Below are positions 9,087 to 17,232 of a stretch of DNA of 64,000 bases, piece by piece (within the stretch, counting starts at the first letter, position 1; every line of letters begins with the position of its first letter). The DNA is from Lachnospiraceae bacterium (GTDB taxonomy: Bacteria > Bacillota_A > Clostridia > Lachnospirales > Lachnospiraceae), in assembly GCA_009911175.1 (NCBI GenBank), contig QXWX01000013.1:1-64000 (forward strand). Direction: 5' to 3'. The notes under the pieces were generated by a model, which saw only the letters and a list, made by a program, of their open reading frames with translations, was not told the DNA's origin and did no database searches. The position numbers were made by a program, and so were the translations under genes.

Positions 9087-10475
9087 ATGGACGATTACAG
9101 GACACTGGGATTGGAACAGGGAGCATCCCAGAAGGAAATAAAAAAAGCATATTTTTCCCTGGTCAGAAAATATTCTCCGGAGGAATCGCCGGAAAAATTC
9201 CGGGAGATCCGGGAAGCGTATGAGCGCTTAAAGGGACAGACGGAAGGCCAGGAACCCATGTTTCCCAGGCCCTCGGATCCTCTTGCGGGAAAATTTCTGG
9301 ACTTGTATTGGAAATACCGGAATGCGCGGGATCTGCACAGAGCGCGGGATGTCTGCGAAGAAGCATGGAAGCGATTCCCGGAGGAGATCCAGTTTTTATA
9401 TCATCTGGCGCTTGCCCAGCGCTGTGCGGGCAATTCCGGAAAGTCTGTGAAAAGCTGCGAAGAGCTTGTAAAACGGGAACCGGAAAACAAATGGTTTTGG
9501 AGAGAGCTTGCCATTTCCTATGATGAGCGGAGCTATACCCGGAAGGCCTATATGGCTTATGAAAAGGCTTATGAGCTGGGCTGTCGGGACAATGGGTTCT
9601 TACTGGATTTTTCCACATCCTGTGATAATTATGAGCAATATAGCCGCGGGATCCAGGTGCTGACAGAGCTGGTCAGAAAGGACAGGCGTTGGAAAAGGGA
9701 AGAGATAGAGGATGTGTTGAGCGCATATTGCGGAATATTGATGATGTCCTGCAGAAAGGGAGCGGATTTCAGCGGCATGCTGGCAGAATGCAGCCAGTTT
9801 ATCCGTCAATATTCCATTTATATAGCGGATCATCTGAAGACTCTGTTGGGATTCTGCACGGCCATAAGCATGAATCTGGAGCTGTGCGGATCCTCACATG
9901 AGTTGATCCGGGATTTTTTTTCGGCAGTAGAAAAGGTATGCGTGTCAGAAAAGGATCAGGCTATGTTTGCTATAGTACAGGAGCAATATATGGATCACCG
10001 TATCTGGGCAGATCAGCGTCTGACAGAAACCGTGCAGCATGGAATGCAGGTATTCTTTCAGATGGATGATGAGCCGATGGATATCCGCTCATACGCGATG
10101 CTGGATCTGAAATTATGTATGATTGAGGAACGGCAGGAGGTGCTGCCGCAGCTGGAGATCTTGAAAGCGGAATACCCCGCGTATTATGAAAAGATCCGGG
10201 AATTCGCGGAACAGCTTCAAAATGGAAAGAACCTGGGATATCTGAAAAGCAGCATGATGAAACAATATATCCGTCACGCAAAATATATGAGCGGGGGGAA
10301 ATATTTTGAAAAATATCCGGATGAAAAAAAGAAAGTGATGGGAACTGTGGTGCATCAGAATGACGACGAGAAGCCATTTGTGAGAAGCGGGAAAAAGATT
10401 GGGAGAAATGATCCCTGTCCCTGCGGGAGTGGGAAAAAATATAAGCACTGCTGCATGAAAAAAGAGCGTGCATAA
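9087..10475 (+). CDS. J-domain protein with TPR-like middle and C-terminal SEC-C zinc motif
   Basis: This 462-residue co-chaperone candidate starts with a J domain (residues 2-50: [28 protein letters not shown]). The invariant HPD tripeptide is replaced by SPE, so its ability to stimulate ATP hydrolysis by a standard DnaK is questionable. The middle (about 75-420) is helical and TPR-like, as in substrate- or partner-binding scaffolds. The C-terminus carries a SEC-C zinc motif ([17 protein letters not shown], about 439-455), the module that contacts SecB or ribosomes in SecA. It follows the Hsp70-like gene by 70 bp. The ribosome site before ATG 9087 is weak. I take it as the dedicated partner of the neighbouring Hsp70. 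Confidence 0.85.
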   Translation: MDDYRTLGLEQGASQKEIKKAYFSLVRKYSPEESPEKFREIREAYERLKGQTEGQEPMFPRPSDPLAGKFLDLYWKYRNARDLHRARDVCEEAWKRFPEEIQFLYHLALAQRCAGNSGKSVKSCEELVKREPENKWFWRELAISYDERSYTRKAYMAYEKAYELGCRDNGFLLDFSTSCDNYEQYSRGIQVLTELVRKDRRWKREEIEDVLSAYCGILMMSCRKGADFSGMLAECSQFIRQYSIYIADHLKTLLGFCTAISMNLELCGSSHELIRDFFSAVEKVCVSEKDQAMFAIVQEQYMDHRIWADQRLTETVQHGMQVFFQMDDEPMDIRSYAMLDLKLCMIEERQEVLPQLEILKAEYPAYYEKIREFAEQLQNGKNLGYLKSSMMKQYIRHAKYMSGGKYFEKYPDEKKKVMGTVVHQNDDEKPFVRSGKKIGRNDPCPCGSGKKYKHCCMKKERA

Positions 10476-10550
10476 GCATAAATTTTCCGGGAATACTAAG
10501 AAAAGGTCGCGCAAAACAGACTATGAAAAAAACTCTTAGGAGGAAGATTT

Positions 10551-10736
10551 ATGAAAGCAAAGGTAAATGAAGGGTGTATTTCCTGCGGAGCATGCGTTTC
10601 CACTTGCCCGGAGGTATTTCGGTTTAATGAGGAAGACGTGGCGGAAGCTTACGCGGATGTTACGGAAGAGACAAAAGAAGCGGCGGAAGAGGCAAGGGAC
10701 AGCTGCCCGGTGTCAGTGATCGACCTGATGGAATAA
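10551..10736 (+). CDS. Small [4Fe-4S] ferredoxin
   Basis: This 61-residue acidic ferredoxin is an electron carrier in the cytosol. Cys 9, 12 and 15 in CISCGACVSTCP plus Cys 52 in the C-terminal SCPVSVI fit a single [4Fe-4S] cluster. Cys 19 is present, but no second set of ligands is visible. Length and spacing match monocluster ferredoxins of Clostridia. A strong ribosome site (TTAGGAGGAAG) precedes ATG 10551. It lies 75 bp after the J-domain gene; the link may be only positional. Confidence 0.93.
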   Translation: MKAKVNEGCISCGACVSTCPEVFRFNEEDVAEAYADVTEETKEAAEEARDSCPVSVIDLME

Positions 10737-10765
10737 TATGTTACAATTTAACCCCCTGCTGGTTA

Positions 10766-10794
10766 TTGATTTTGATTGACGGGAGTGGTATACT
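10766..10794 (+). promoter_or_regulatory. Putative extended -10 promoter before the HigB-like remnant
   Basis: TTGATT (10766-10771), 17-bp spacer and TGG-TATACT (-10 at 10789-10794) form a good sigma-A promoter. The -10 box abuts the first ATG of the broken toxin frame, so that ATG would lie at or before the transcription start. Confidence 0.5.
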
Positions 10795-11012
10795 ATGGTT
10801 AATAAAACAGAGGAAGAAGATAGCGAAGATGTATTTAAAGTAATGGTTGCTAATATTGAGGCCAACAGAAGTCCTAAAAACGGTTTCAGGATGATATATT
10901 ATGCAGTTAATAACGATAATGGATTTATATGTTAGCCGTATACGCTAAAAAAGAAGTCACAAATTTGAAGCAAAGTGAAGTGCTGGAATTGCTGAGAAAA
11001 TATTGTAAATAA
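10795..11012 (+). pseudogene. Degraded RelE/HigB-type toxin remnant
   Basis: Two short frames join across a one-base shift near 10929. The first (10795-10935) ends with SPKNGFRMIYYAV-NNDNGFI. The second (10929-11012) continues MLAVYAKKEVTNLKQSEVL. Together they match the C-terminal half of the RelE/HigB mRNA-interferase fold, in which a G-F-R-V-I-Y-Y strand is followed by a hydrophobic strand ending VYAK-E-NL. The N-terminal half is missing and no antitoxin gene is visible in the 365-bp gap to the ABC exporter. The piece is AT-rich relative to its neighbours. I read it as a dead toxin gene. The match is by eye and moderate. Confidence 0.5.
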
Positions 11013-11016
11013 AAAT

Positions 11017-11056
11017 AAGGCATATCAGGAGCTTTATCTGATATGCCTTACTTTTT
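11017..11056 (+). terminator. Rho-independent terminator
   Basis: A 12-bp perfect stem (AAGGCATATCAG, 11017-11028, with its complement at 11038-11049) with a 9-nt loop is followed by ACTTTTTC. It closes the ferredoxin/toxin-remnant interval before the ABC exporter. Confidence 0.8.
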
Positions 11057-11101
11057 CAACATAAATGTGTTTAGCGCAATTAGAAGAAGAGGGGCAATCT
11101 C

Positions 11102-13018
11102 GTGGAATACATAGACTCAAAATACAGAAAACTAAATCTGGTCCGCCGTTTCCTTGACGGATCGAAGGGGTACTTTGCTGCCGCTGCTGCTGCGTCTCTG
11201 GCGACTACGGTTTTAAACGCGCTGACGCCCCAGATCTTCCGGTTCAGCATAGATTCTGTTCTGGGCAGCGATCAATATGGATACCTGGCCGATCATCTCT
11301 GGATCCTGTCGCTTTTGCTCATCGCGGTGGCGGTGCTGTCCGGGATCTCGCAGTACATTTGCCGGTCCAATACAGCCATGGCAGGGGAGAATTTTGCAAA
11401 AAATATAAGAGACGCCCTGTTTGTCCATGTGCAGAAGCTGCCGATGGAGTGGCATGACCAGAACCAGACCGGGGACATCATCCAGCGGTGTACTTCGGAT
11501 GTAGAGGTGATACGCAACTTTGTCGTTACCCAGTTGCTGGAAGTGTTCCGCACCGTGTTTCTGGTCGTGATCTCTTTTGTCATGATGCTGTACATGAATG
11601 TGAAATTGTCGCTGATAGTGCTGGCTTTTGTGCCTGTGGTCGTATTGTATTCCGCTGTGTTTTACCGCCTGATCGCCAAACGATTTGTGGACGCAGATGA
11701 GGCGGAGGGGGAATTGTCAACGGTGGTCCAGGAAAACGCGACCGGTGTGCGGGTGGTCCGTGCCTTTGGCCGGGAAAAGTTCGAGATGGACCGTTTCCGA
11801 GAAAAGAATGATATTTTCGCGAAGCTCTGGATCCGTCTGGGCACATTATCCGGCCTGTACTGGGGCGTGGGAGATCTGATCACGGGATTCCAGGTGGTCG
11901 CGGTGATCGTCCTTGGGACCATTGAGGCGGTACACGGAACGATTTCCGTAGGAGAGTTCATCGCCTTTGCATCCTATAATACGACGCTGGTGTGGCCGAT
12001 CCGGGGGCTTGGGAGGATCCTTTCAGATATGAGCAAGGCCGGCGTATCATTTGAGCGTGTGGATTATATCATACGGGCGGAAGAAGAGGCGTATACATGT
12101 TCAGGCAGAAAGGAAGAATATAGTAATGCCAGTGTGCAGGCACAGGAATCAGAAAATGCCTTCGATATTCGGTTTGAGCATGTGAATTTTGCTTATGAAT
12201 CCGGGAAGGAAGTCTTGTCGGATGTGCATTTTTCCATTCCGCAGGGGCATACCTTTGGGATCCTCGGAGGGACCGGAAGCGGAAAGTCTACCATCGTGCA
12301 GCTTTTAACCCGTCTTTATGAGCTGGAGGACGGGCAGGGCAGGATCTGCATCGGCGGAAAGGACATCAGAGAGATCCCGCTGGAACAGCTTCGGAAGTAT
12401 GTAGGTATGGTATTGCAGGAGCCTTTCCTGTATTCCAGGACGATCCGGGAAAATATTGCGGCCTGCGCGCCGGATGCTTCCATGGAGGAAATTCGCCGCG
12501 CGGCAAAGATCGCCTGTGTGGACGAGTCGATCATGAGCTTTCCGGACGGCTATGATACCCTGGTCGGGGAGCGGGGAGTGACGCTTTCCGGAGGTCAGCG
12601 GCAGCGTGTGGCGATTGCCAGGATGCTGCTCCAGAAGGCGCCGATCCTGGTGTTTGACGATTCGCTCTCGGCAGTGGACTCGGAGACGGATTCTCTGATC
12701 CGAAAAGCTCTCGGCGACGAGATGGAACAGGCAACGGTCATCCTGATCTCCCACCGGATCACAACTCTCATGGGGGCGGACCAGATCCTGGTGCTGAACC
12801 AGGGACAGGCGGAAGAAATGGGAACGCATTATGAGCTGATCAGAAAGCAGGGGATCTACCGCAGGATCTACGAGATCCAGATGAGCCAGGATGACCGGGA
12901 ACAGATGAAAACGGAGACGGATGCGGACGCAGAGACAGATTTGCGCAGGCGGCATTCGTCAGAAGAAAAGAACAATCTGCGATGGCAGGGAGGAGGCGCG
13001 GAGGATGGCGGCATATGA
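11102..13018 (+). CDS. ABC exporter half-transporter, subunit 1 (heterodimeric multidrug type)
   Basis: This 638-residue half-transporter has six predicted membrane helices (about 20-310) followed by a nucleotide-binding domain. The domain has Walker A GGTGSGKST (389-397), signature LSGGQRQRV and Walker B ILVFDDSLSAVD. An Asp replaces the catalytic Glu after Walker B, marking this as the subunit that contributes the degenerate ATP site, as in BmrC/TM287-type heterodimers. A charged tail (about 595-638) follows. GTG 11102 has AGAGGGGC upstream. The gene overlaps the next one by 14 bp, so the two are translated together and almost certainly form one exporter. The substrate is not readable; drugs, lipids or peptides are possible. 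Confidence 0.93.
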   Translation: MEYIDSKYRKLNLVRRFLDGSKGYFAAAAAASLATTVLNALTPQIFRFSIDSVLGSDQYGYLADHLWILSLLLIAVAVLSGISQYICRSNTAMAGENFAKNIRDALFVHVQKLPMEWHDQNQTGDIIQRCTSDVEVIRNFVVTQLLEVFRTVFLVVISFVMMLYMNVKLSLIVLAFVPVVVLYSAVFYRLIAKRFVDADEAEGELSTVVQENATGVRVVRAFGREKFEMDRFREKNDIFAKLWIRLGTLSGLYWGVGDLITGFQVVAVIVLGTIEAVHGTISVGEFIAFASYNTTLVWPIRGLGRILSDMSKAGVSFERVDYIIRAEEEAYTCSGRKEEYSNASVQAQESENAFDIRFEHVNFAYESGKEVLSDVHFSIPQGHTFGILGGTGSGKSTIVQLLTRLYELEDGQGRICIGGKDIREIPLEQLRKYVGMVLQEPFLYSRTIRENIAACAPDASMEEIRRAAKIACVDESIMSFPDGYDTLVGERGVTLSGGQRQRVAIARMLLQKAPILVFDDSLSAVDSETDSLIRKALGDEMEQATVILISHRITTLMGADQILVLNQGQAEEMGTHYELIRKQGIYRRIYEIQMSQDDREQMKTETDADAETDLRRRHSSEEKNNLRWQGGGAEDGGI

Positions 13019-14852
13019 AGAGCAGGAGTATCATAAACCATTCAGCTTTCGGACATGGAAGAAGATGCTTCCATTTTTCCGCCCATATAAAAAGTATTTT
13101 GCAATCTCCTTTATACTGAATATTTTCCTGGCCGGCGTAGATGTGGTCGTGCCGCTCTTCCAGAGCTATGCCATCGACCGCTTCATTACGCCCGGAAGTC
13201 TGGACGGACTGCGGCATTTTGCGCTGCTTTACGGTCTGGTGATCGTTCTGCAGACAATCGCGGTCTATATTTCAGTCCATGCAGCGATCATCATTGAGAT
13301 GAATCTGGGAAGGGATCTGAAGTGGGCCCAGTTTGAGCACCTGCAGACCCTGTCCTTTTCCTATTACAATACGACGCCGGTAGGCTATATCCATGCGCGC
13401 GTCATGAGCGATACACTGCGGATCGCCTCCATCGTTGCATGGGGGCTGGTGGATATGTTCTGGGCGCTGCTCTATGTGGTCAGCGTGTTTACGATCATGT
13501 TCCTGCTGAACGTCAGGCTGGCTGTGGTGATCCTGCTGATCGTGCCGTGTATTGCGGTTTTGACGGTGTATTTCCAGAATAAGATCCTGCATTGGAACCG
13601 GAAGGTGAGGAAGATCAACGCCCAGATCACCAGTGCGTACAATGAAGGGATCACCGGAGTCAAGACATCAAAAAGCATGGGGATTGAAAAGGAAAATGAG
13701 AATGCGTTTTTTCAGCATACGCTGGAAATGCAGCGGGCAGCGGGGCGATCCGCAAAGCTGAACGCAGTTTATATTCCGGCAATCCTGCTGTTCAGCTCCG
13801 TGGCGGCGGCAGTGGTCTTGGCGCGGGGCGGCGTAATGGTACAGGAAGAGATCATGCGGCTGGGAACGCTGTCCGTATTTATTTCCTATGCAGTCATTAT
13901 TTTTGAGCCGATCCAGCAGCTGGCAAGGCTTTTGGCGGATCTGATCTCCTGTCAGGCGAATATTGAGCGGGTGACGGATCTGCTGGAGCAGAAGCCGAAT
14001 GTAGTAGACCGGGCGGATGTGATCCAAAAATATGGAGACGCATTTTCACCGAAGCAGGAGAACTGGGAACGGATCAAAGGCGATATTGTGTTCGAGGATG
14101 TCTCCTTTATGTATCCGGATGGAAAGGAATATGTGCTGGAGCATTTCAACCTTCATGTGCCCGCCGGGATGAATGTGGCGATCGTAGGAGAGACGGGCGC
14201 AGGAAAATCCACGCTGGTCAATCTGATGGGGCGCTTCTTTGAGCCGACATCAGGGCGGATCCTGATCGACGGGGTTGATTATCGGGAACGTTCCCAGCTC
14301 TGGCTTCACAGCCAGATCGGATATGTGCTGCAGAATCCCCATCTGTTCTCCGGAACCGTCCGGGAAAATATCCGCTACGGCAGGCTTTCGGCCACGGACG
14401 CGGAGATTGAGGAGGCCGCCAGAAGCGTGTCGGCAGACCAGGTTGTGATGAAGCTGGAAAAAGGCTATGAAAGCGATGTGGGAGAGAGCGGCGGGAAGCT
14501 TTCCACCGGGGAAAAGCAGCTCATATCTTTCGCAAGGGCAATCCTTGCGGATCCGGCCATCTTCGTGCTGGACGAGGCGACATCCTCCATTGACACCCAG
14601 ACCGAGCAGCTCATCCAGCAGGCCACCGGAAAGCTTCTGAAAGGGCACACGTCGTTTATCATTGCGCACAGATTGTCAACGATCCGGCAGGCGGACCTGA
14701 TCCTTGTGGTGAAGGATGGGAAGATCATTGAACGGGGGACGCACCGGGAGCTGCTGGAGGAAAGAGGGTATTATTATGAGCTGTATTCCAGGCAGTTTGA
14801 GGAAGAGGCGTCCATGAAGGTGTTTGCGGAGGGAGGCCGGGAAGGATCGTGA
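13005..14852 (+). CDS. ABC exporter half-transporter, subunit 2 (heterodimeric multidrug type)
   Basis: This 615-residue partner of the preceding half-transporter has six membrane helices (about 25-320). The nucleotide-binding domain has Walker A GETGAGKST (about 395), a degenerate signature LSTGEKQ and Walker B IFVLDEATS with the catalytic Glu intact. The canonical ATP site of the pair is therefore built from this Walker B and the LSGGQ of subunit 1. The frame is open back to 12921, but ATG 13005 has GGAGG-rich sequence directly upstream and gives the usual cytosolic N-terminus. Its last codons (from 14827) lie in one copy of a 21-bp direct repeat that reappears at 16356. Confidence 0.93.
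   Translation: MAAYEEQEYHKPFSFRTWKKMLPFFRPYKKYFAISFILNIFLAGVDVVVPLFQSYAIDRFITPGSLDGLRHFALLYGLVIVLQTIAVYISVHAAIIIEMNLGRDLKWAQFEHLQTLSFSYYNTTPVGYIHARVMSDTLRIASIVAWGLVDMFWALLYVVSVFTIMFLLNVRLAVVILLIVPCIAVLTVYFQNKILHWNRKVRKINAQITSAYNEGITGVKTSKSMGIEKENENAFFQHTLEMQRAAGRSAKLNAVYIPAILLFSSVAAAVVLARGGVMVQEEIMRLGTLSVFISYAVIIFEPIQQLARLLADLISCQANIERVTDLLEQKPNVVDRADVIQKYGDAFSPKQENWERIKGDIVFEDVSFMYPDGKEYVLEHFNLHVPAGMNVAIVGETGAGKSTLVNLMGRFFEPTSGRILIDGVDYRERSQLWLHSQIGYVLQNPHLFSGTVRENIRYGRLSATDAEIEEAARSVSADQVVMKLEKGYESDVGESGGKLSTGEKQLISFARAILADPAIFVLDEATSSIDTQTEQLIQQATGKLLKGHTSFIIAHRLSTIRQADLILVVKDGKIIERGTHRELLEERGYYYELYSRQFEEEASMKVFAEGGREGS
14827..14847 (+). repeat. 21-bp direct repeat, left copy
   Basis: This G-rich 21-bp sequence (starts CGGAGGGAGG, ends GGGAAGGAT) encodes part of the C-terminus of ABC subunit 2. 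An identical copy lies at 16356-16376. The interval between them holds only the Panacea cassette. Confidence 0.9.
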
Positions 14853-14897
14853 GTTTACGGCCAAAAAGAAATGACCTCAAAAATTATGAAAAAAGTA

Positions 14898-14926
14898 CTG
14901 ATATTTTTGGGGGAATGTGGTATACT
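14898..14926 (+). promoter_or_regulatory. Promoter of the Panacea cassette
   Basis: CTGATA (14898-14903), a 17-bp spacer and an extended -10 TGG-TATACT (14918-14926) lie 37 bp upstream of the Panacea start. The cassette thus has its own transcription start, separate from the ABC exporter. Confidence 0.6.
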
Positions 14927-14962
14927 GTTACAACTATATAAGATTATGAGAAGGAGGTTGCT

Positions 14963-15433
14963 ATGGAAAATTTAATGAATATTGCTTCCTATATCTGCAG
15001 CAGATATGAAAGTGAATATGGCACAAAGATTGATGAGATGAAGCTTCATAAGCTCCTGTACTTTGCACAGAGAGAATCTTTGATACAGAACAGAGAACCT
15101 CTTTTCGATGCTGTTTTCTGGGGGTGGAAATATGGACCCGTAATTAAGGAAATCCGTTCTGCATATCGGGATGATACCTTTTACAGTACGATTCCGCAGG
15201 ATGTGATTGAGCGTACAGCATGTATCATGAATAAAGTATTTGAGGGATATGCATGGAAGGATTCATGGAGCTTGAGCCGACTGACACATGGAGAATATGC
15301 ATGGAAGCATTCCCGGGAGGGGATTTCAGAGAGCGACAACAGTGATAATCCGATGTGTCTGGAGGACATGAGAAAGGATGCCGATCGGATTCGGGAACGA
15401 AGAGAGATGCGTGCCAGGTTAGGACTGAGCTGA
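14963..15433 (+). CDS. Panacea-domain antitoxin (SocA-like, DUF4065)
   Basis: This 156-residue protein carries the Panacea domain, known as a widely exchanged antitoxin domain that directly neutralises diverse toxins (SocA of Caulobacter is the founding example). The diagnostic start is visible: NIASYICSRY, then KLHKLLYFAQRESL and AVFWGWKYGPVIKEI. The C-terminus is Arg/Glu-rich. The next gene, 28 bp downstream in the same direction, is the candidate toxin. AAGGAGG precedes ATG 14963. The two genes are clearly AT-richer than the exporter genes, and the whole unit sits between 21-bp direct repeats, suggesting recent acquisition. Confidence 0.8.
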   Translation: MENLMNIASYICSRYESEYGTKIDEMKLHKLLYFAQRESLIQNREPLFDAVFWGWKYGPVIKEIRSAYRDDTFYSTIPQDVIERTACIMNKVFEGYAWKDSWSLSRLTHGEYAWKHSREGISESDNSDNPMCLEDMRKDADRIRERREMRARLGLS

Positions 15434-15461
15434 CACGGGTTATACCAGGAAAGTGTGACAA

Positions 15462-16346
15462 ATGAAAATATCAGTTGAACAGGAACGGATATTGGACAGC
15501 TTTGTATGCGAGAGATTATCAGCCAATGAAGAGAATGAAAGCCTTATTAATTCATTCGCAAGTAAGAGGGGATCATCTCTCGTATCTTATTTTGAGAAAT
15601 ACGGGCCGTCCGAAGATAAAGACGGAAAAACTACATATTACGTTATCAAAACAAAAGAAAACGAGATTTTAATGTTCTTTTCTCTGAAATGCGGGGCTTT
15701 GTTTGAACCACTGCAGGATGAAGCCGAGATTAAGCAGGATTTTCAGCGTCTCCTGACATTACTGCAGGCGATTGAAAATGTAAACGGAGAAGGGGAAGCG
15801 GCTGACGAGGCAAATGCAATTTTATTAAAATATCAGGTGGGAGACCGGATTTCGGCAGAGGATTTTAATAAGCTGATCCTAAAGAAAGCACGCAGCAAAA
15901 AAGAATTCTTAGAACATTTATTCCATGAGAAAGAGACGGAAGAAAATGAAAAAATCTTTAGAGTACAAAGTACACATCCAGGGATAGAATTGGTTCATTT
16001 TTGCACAAATGATAATATGAAAGAAAAATGGAAAGATTATCATATGGGGCATCCCATGGGAGAGGTTTTGTACTGGAAATTCATTGCGCCTAAATTTTTT
16101 GAAGTTCAGGAGATCGCAGGTTGCGAATATGCGTTCTTATTTGCGGCAGATTTGTCAGAGGACGGTTCGCTTGTGAATTATTACGATGTCTCTTTGAAAT
16201 TTCAGAAAAAACAGGATGTAGGAACGAATAAGCCTTTTTACGATTTTTGCTGTGAGTTTATGTGTCAGGAAGTGAACCTGATCAGGACGAAAAGAAGGGA
16301 GTTCTTTGAAAACTTTAATATTGATGAGGATGATGTGATCGCGTAA
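15462..16346 (+). CDS. Uncharacterised protein, candidate toxin partner of Panacea
   Basis: This 294-residue cytosolic protein belongs to no family I can name with certainty. The N-terminal third (1-110) has a YYVIKTKENEILMFFSLKCG strand pattern. The middle is acidic and helical. The C-terminal part (about 165-270) has EYAFLFAADLS then a YYDVSLKF strand, reminiscent of GNAT acetyltransferase-type beta sheets, but no P-loop-like acetyl-CoA motif is obvious. Position directly after a Panacea gene in a two-gene unit with its own promoter makes it the likely toxin by analogy with known PanAT pairs. That is inference; it could instead be an unrelated passenger. The start at 15462 has a poor ribosome site, so coupling to the upstream gene is possible. 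Confidence 0.5.
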   Translation: MKISVEQERILDSFVCERLSANEENESLINSFASKRGSSLVSYFEKYGPSEDKDGKTTYYVIKTKENEILMFFSLKCGALFEPLQDEAEIKQDFQRLLTLLQAIENVNGEGEAADEANAILLKYQVGDRISAEDFNKLILKKARSKKEFLEHLFHEKETEENEKIFRVQSTHPGIELVHFCTNDNMKEKWKDYHMGHPMGEVLYWKFIAPKFFEVQEIAGCEYAFLFAADLSEDGSLVNYYDVSLKFQKKQDVGTNKPFYDFCCEFMCQEVNLIRTKRREFFENFNIDEDDVIA

Positions 16347-16355
16347 AGACAGTTT

Positions 16356-16376
16356 CGGAGGGAGGCCGGGAAGGAT
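16356..16376 (+). repeat. 21-bp direct repeat, right copy
   Basis: This copy is identical to 14827-14847. Here it supplies the ribosome site and the first two bases of the start codon of the MmcQ/YjbR gene. Copies are 1529 bp apart (start to start). Confidence 0.9.
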
Positions 16377-16722
16377 GCTGACAGAGAGGCAGGAGATCAT
16401 AGAGCTGTGTTTAAAATATCCGGGAGTATATGAGGATTATCCATTTCATGATCCCAACTGGTGTGTGATGCGGCATCAGGAAAATAAAAAAGTATTTGCC
16501 TGGATATTCGAAAAGGACGGGTATATATGGGTCAATGTAAAATGCGACCCGGAATGGACCTCATTCTGGCGTAATGCGTTTGAGTCGGTCATTCCGGCAT
16601 ACCATCTGAACAAGACCTATTGGAACTCGATCATTCTGGACGGAAGCATTCCGGATAAAGAGATTCGGATCATGATTGGAAACAGCTATGACCTGACAGC
16701 AAAAAAGTGTAAGAAGGCTTAG
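16375..16722 (+). CDS. MmcQ/YjbR family protein
   Basis: This small 115-residue protein has the CyaY-like fold of the MmcQ/YjbR family, often annotated as DNA-binding although the role is unproven. Typical features are EDYPFHDPNWCVMRH, a FAWIFEKDGYIWVNVKCDP strand pair, and a C-terminal helix starting with ILDGSIPDKEIRIMIGNSYDL. Length matches the family. Its ribosome site (GGAGGGAGG) is part of the 21-bp repeat. Before insertion of the Panacea cassette it probably followed the ABC exporter directly. Confidence 0.82.
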   Translation: MLTERQEIIELCLKYPGVYEDYPFHDPNWCVMRHQENKKVFAWIFEKDGYIWVNVKCDPEWTSFWRNAFESVIPAYHLNKTYWNSIILDGSIPDKEIRIMIGNSYDLTAKKCKKA

Positions 16723-16784
16723 AAACTGTACTGAGCATGTGTTTTACTGTACGGATTAGCTGCATAAAGTTAGGGGGAAGCGTG

Positions 16785-17162
16785 ATGAAATTGAAAAATA
16801 TTTTACTTGTTGTGGATGATATTGACCGGTCTATAGAATTCTACCACAATCTGTTTGGACTGGATATTGCGGTGCGTTTTGAAGGCAATGTAATCCTGAC
16901 GGAGGGGCTGGTCCTCCAGGAGAGGAAGATCTGGGACAACCTGATCGGGAAACAATCCGTCCGGGGGGACGGCGATGCGGAACTGTACTTTGAAGAAAAT
17001 AATCTGGATCATTTTCTGGAAAAGCTGGAGCATTATCCGAAGCTGGTCCGTTATCTGACCCCGCTTACAGAATATGAATGGGGAAAGCGGGTGGTCAGGA
17101 TCTATGATCCGGACGGGCATGTGATCGAGATTGGAGAGAATAATTCTTACAAGAAACAATGA
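16785..17162 (+). CDS. VOC superfamily (glyoxalase/bleomycin-resistance-like) protein
   Basis: This 125-residue vicinal-oxygen-chelate protein has the paired beta-alpha-beta-beta-beta layout: LLVVDDIDRSIEFYHNLFGLDI at the N-terminus and VRIYDPDGHVIEIGE at the C-terminus, with metal-ligand-type Glu/His positions. The substrate is unknown; family members detoxify methylglyoxal, modify fosfomycin or bind bleomycin. The frame is open upstream to 16737, but ATG 16785 fits the family N-terminus and has GGGGGAAG in front. It lies in line with the dehydrogenase and kinase downstream. Confidence 0.8.
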   Translation: MKLKNILLVVDDIDRSIEFYHNLFGLDIAVRFEGNVILTEGLVLQERKIWDNLIGKQSVRGDGDAELYFEENNLDHFLEKLEHYPKLVRYLTPLTEYEWGKRVVRIYDPDGHVIEIGENNSYKKQ

Positions 17163-17232
17163 TTTTCTGACAATTCCTAATAAAAATTTCATCAAGTTCG
17201 GTTTGAGTAAGAACCAGAAAGAAGGGATTACC

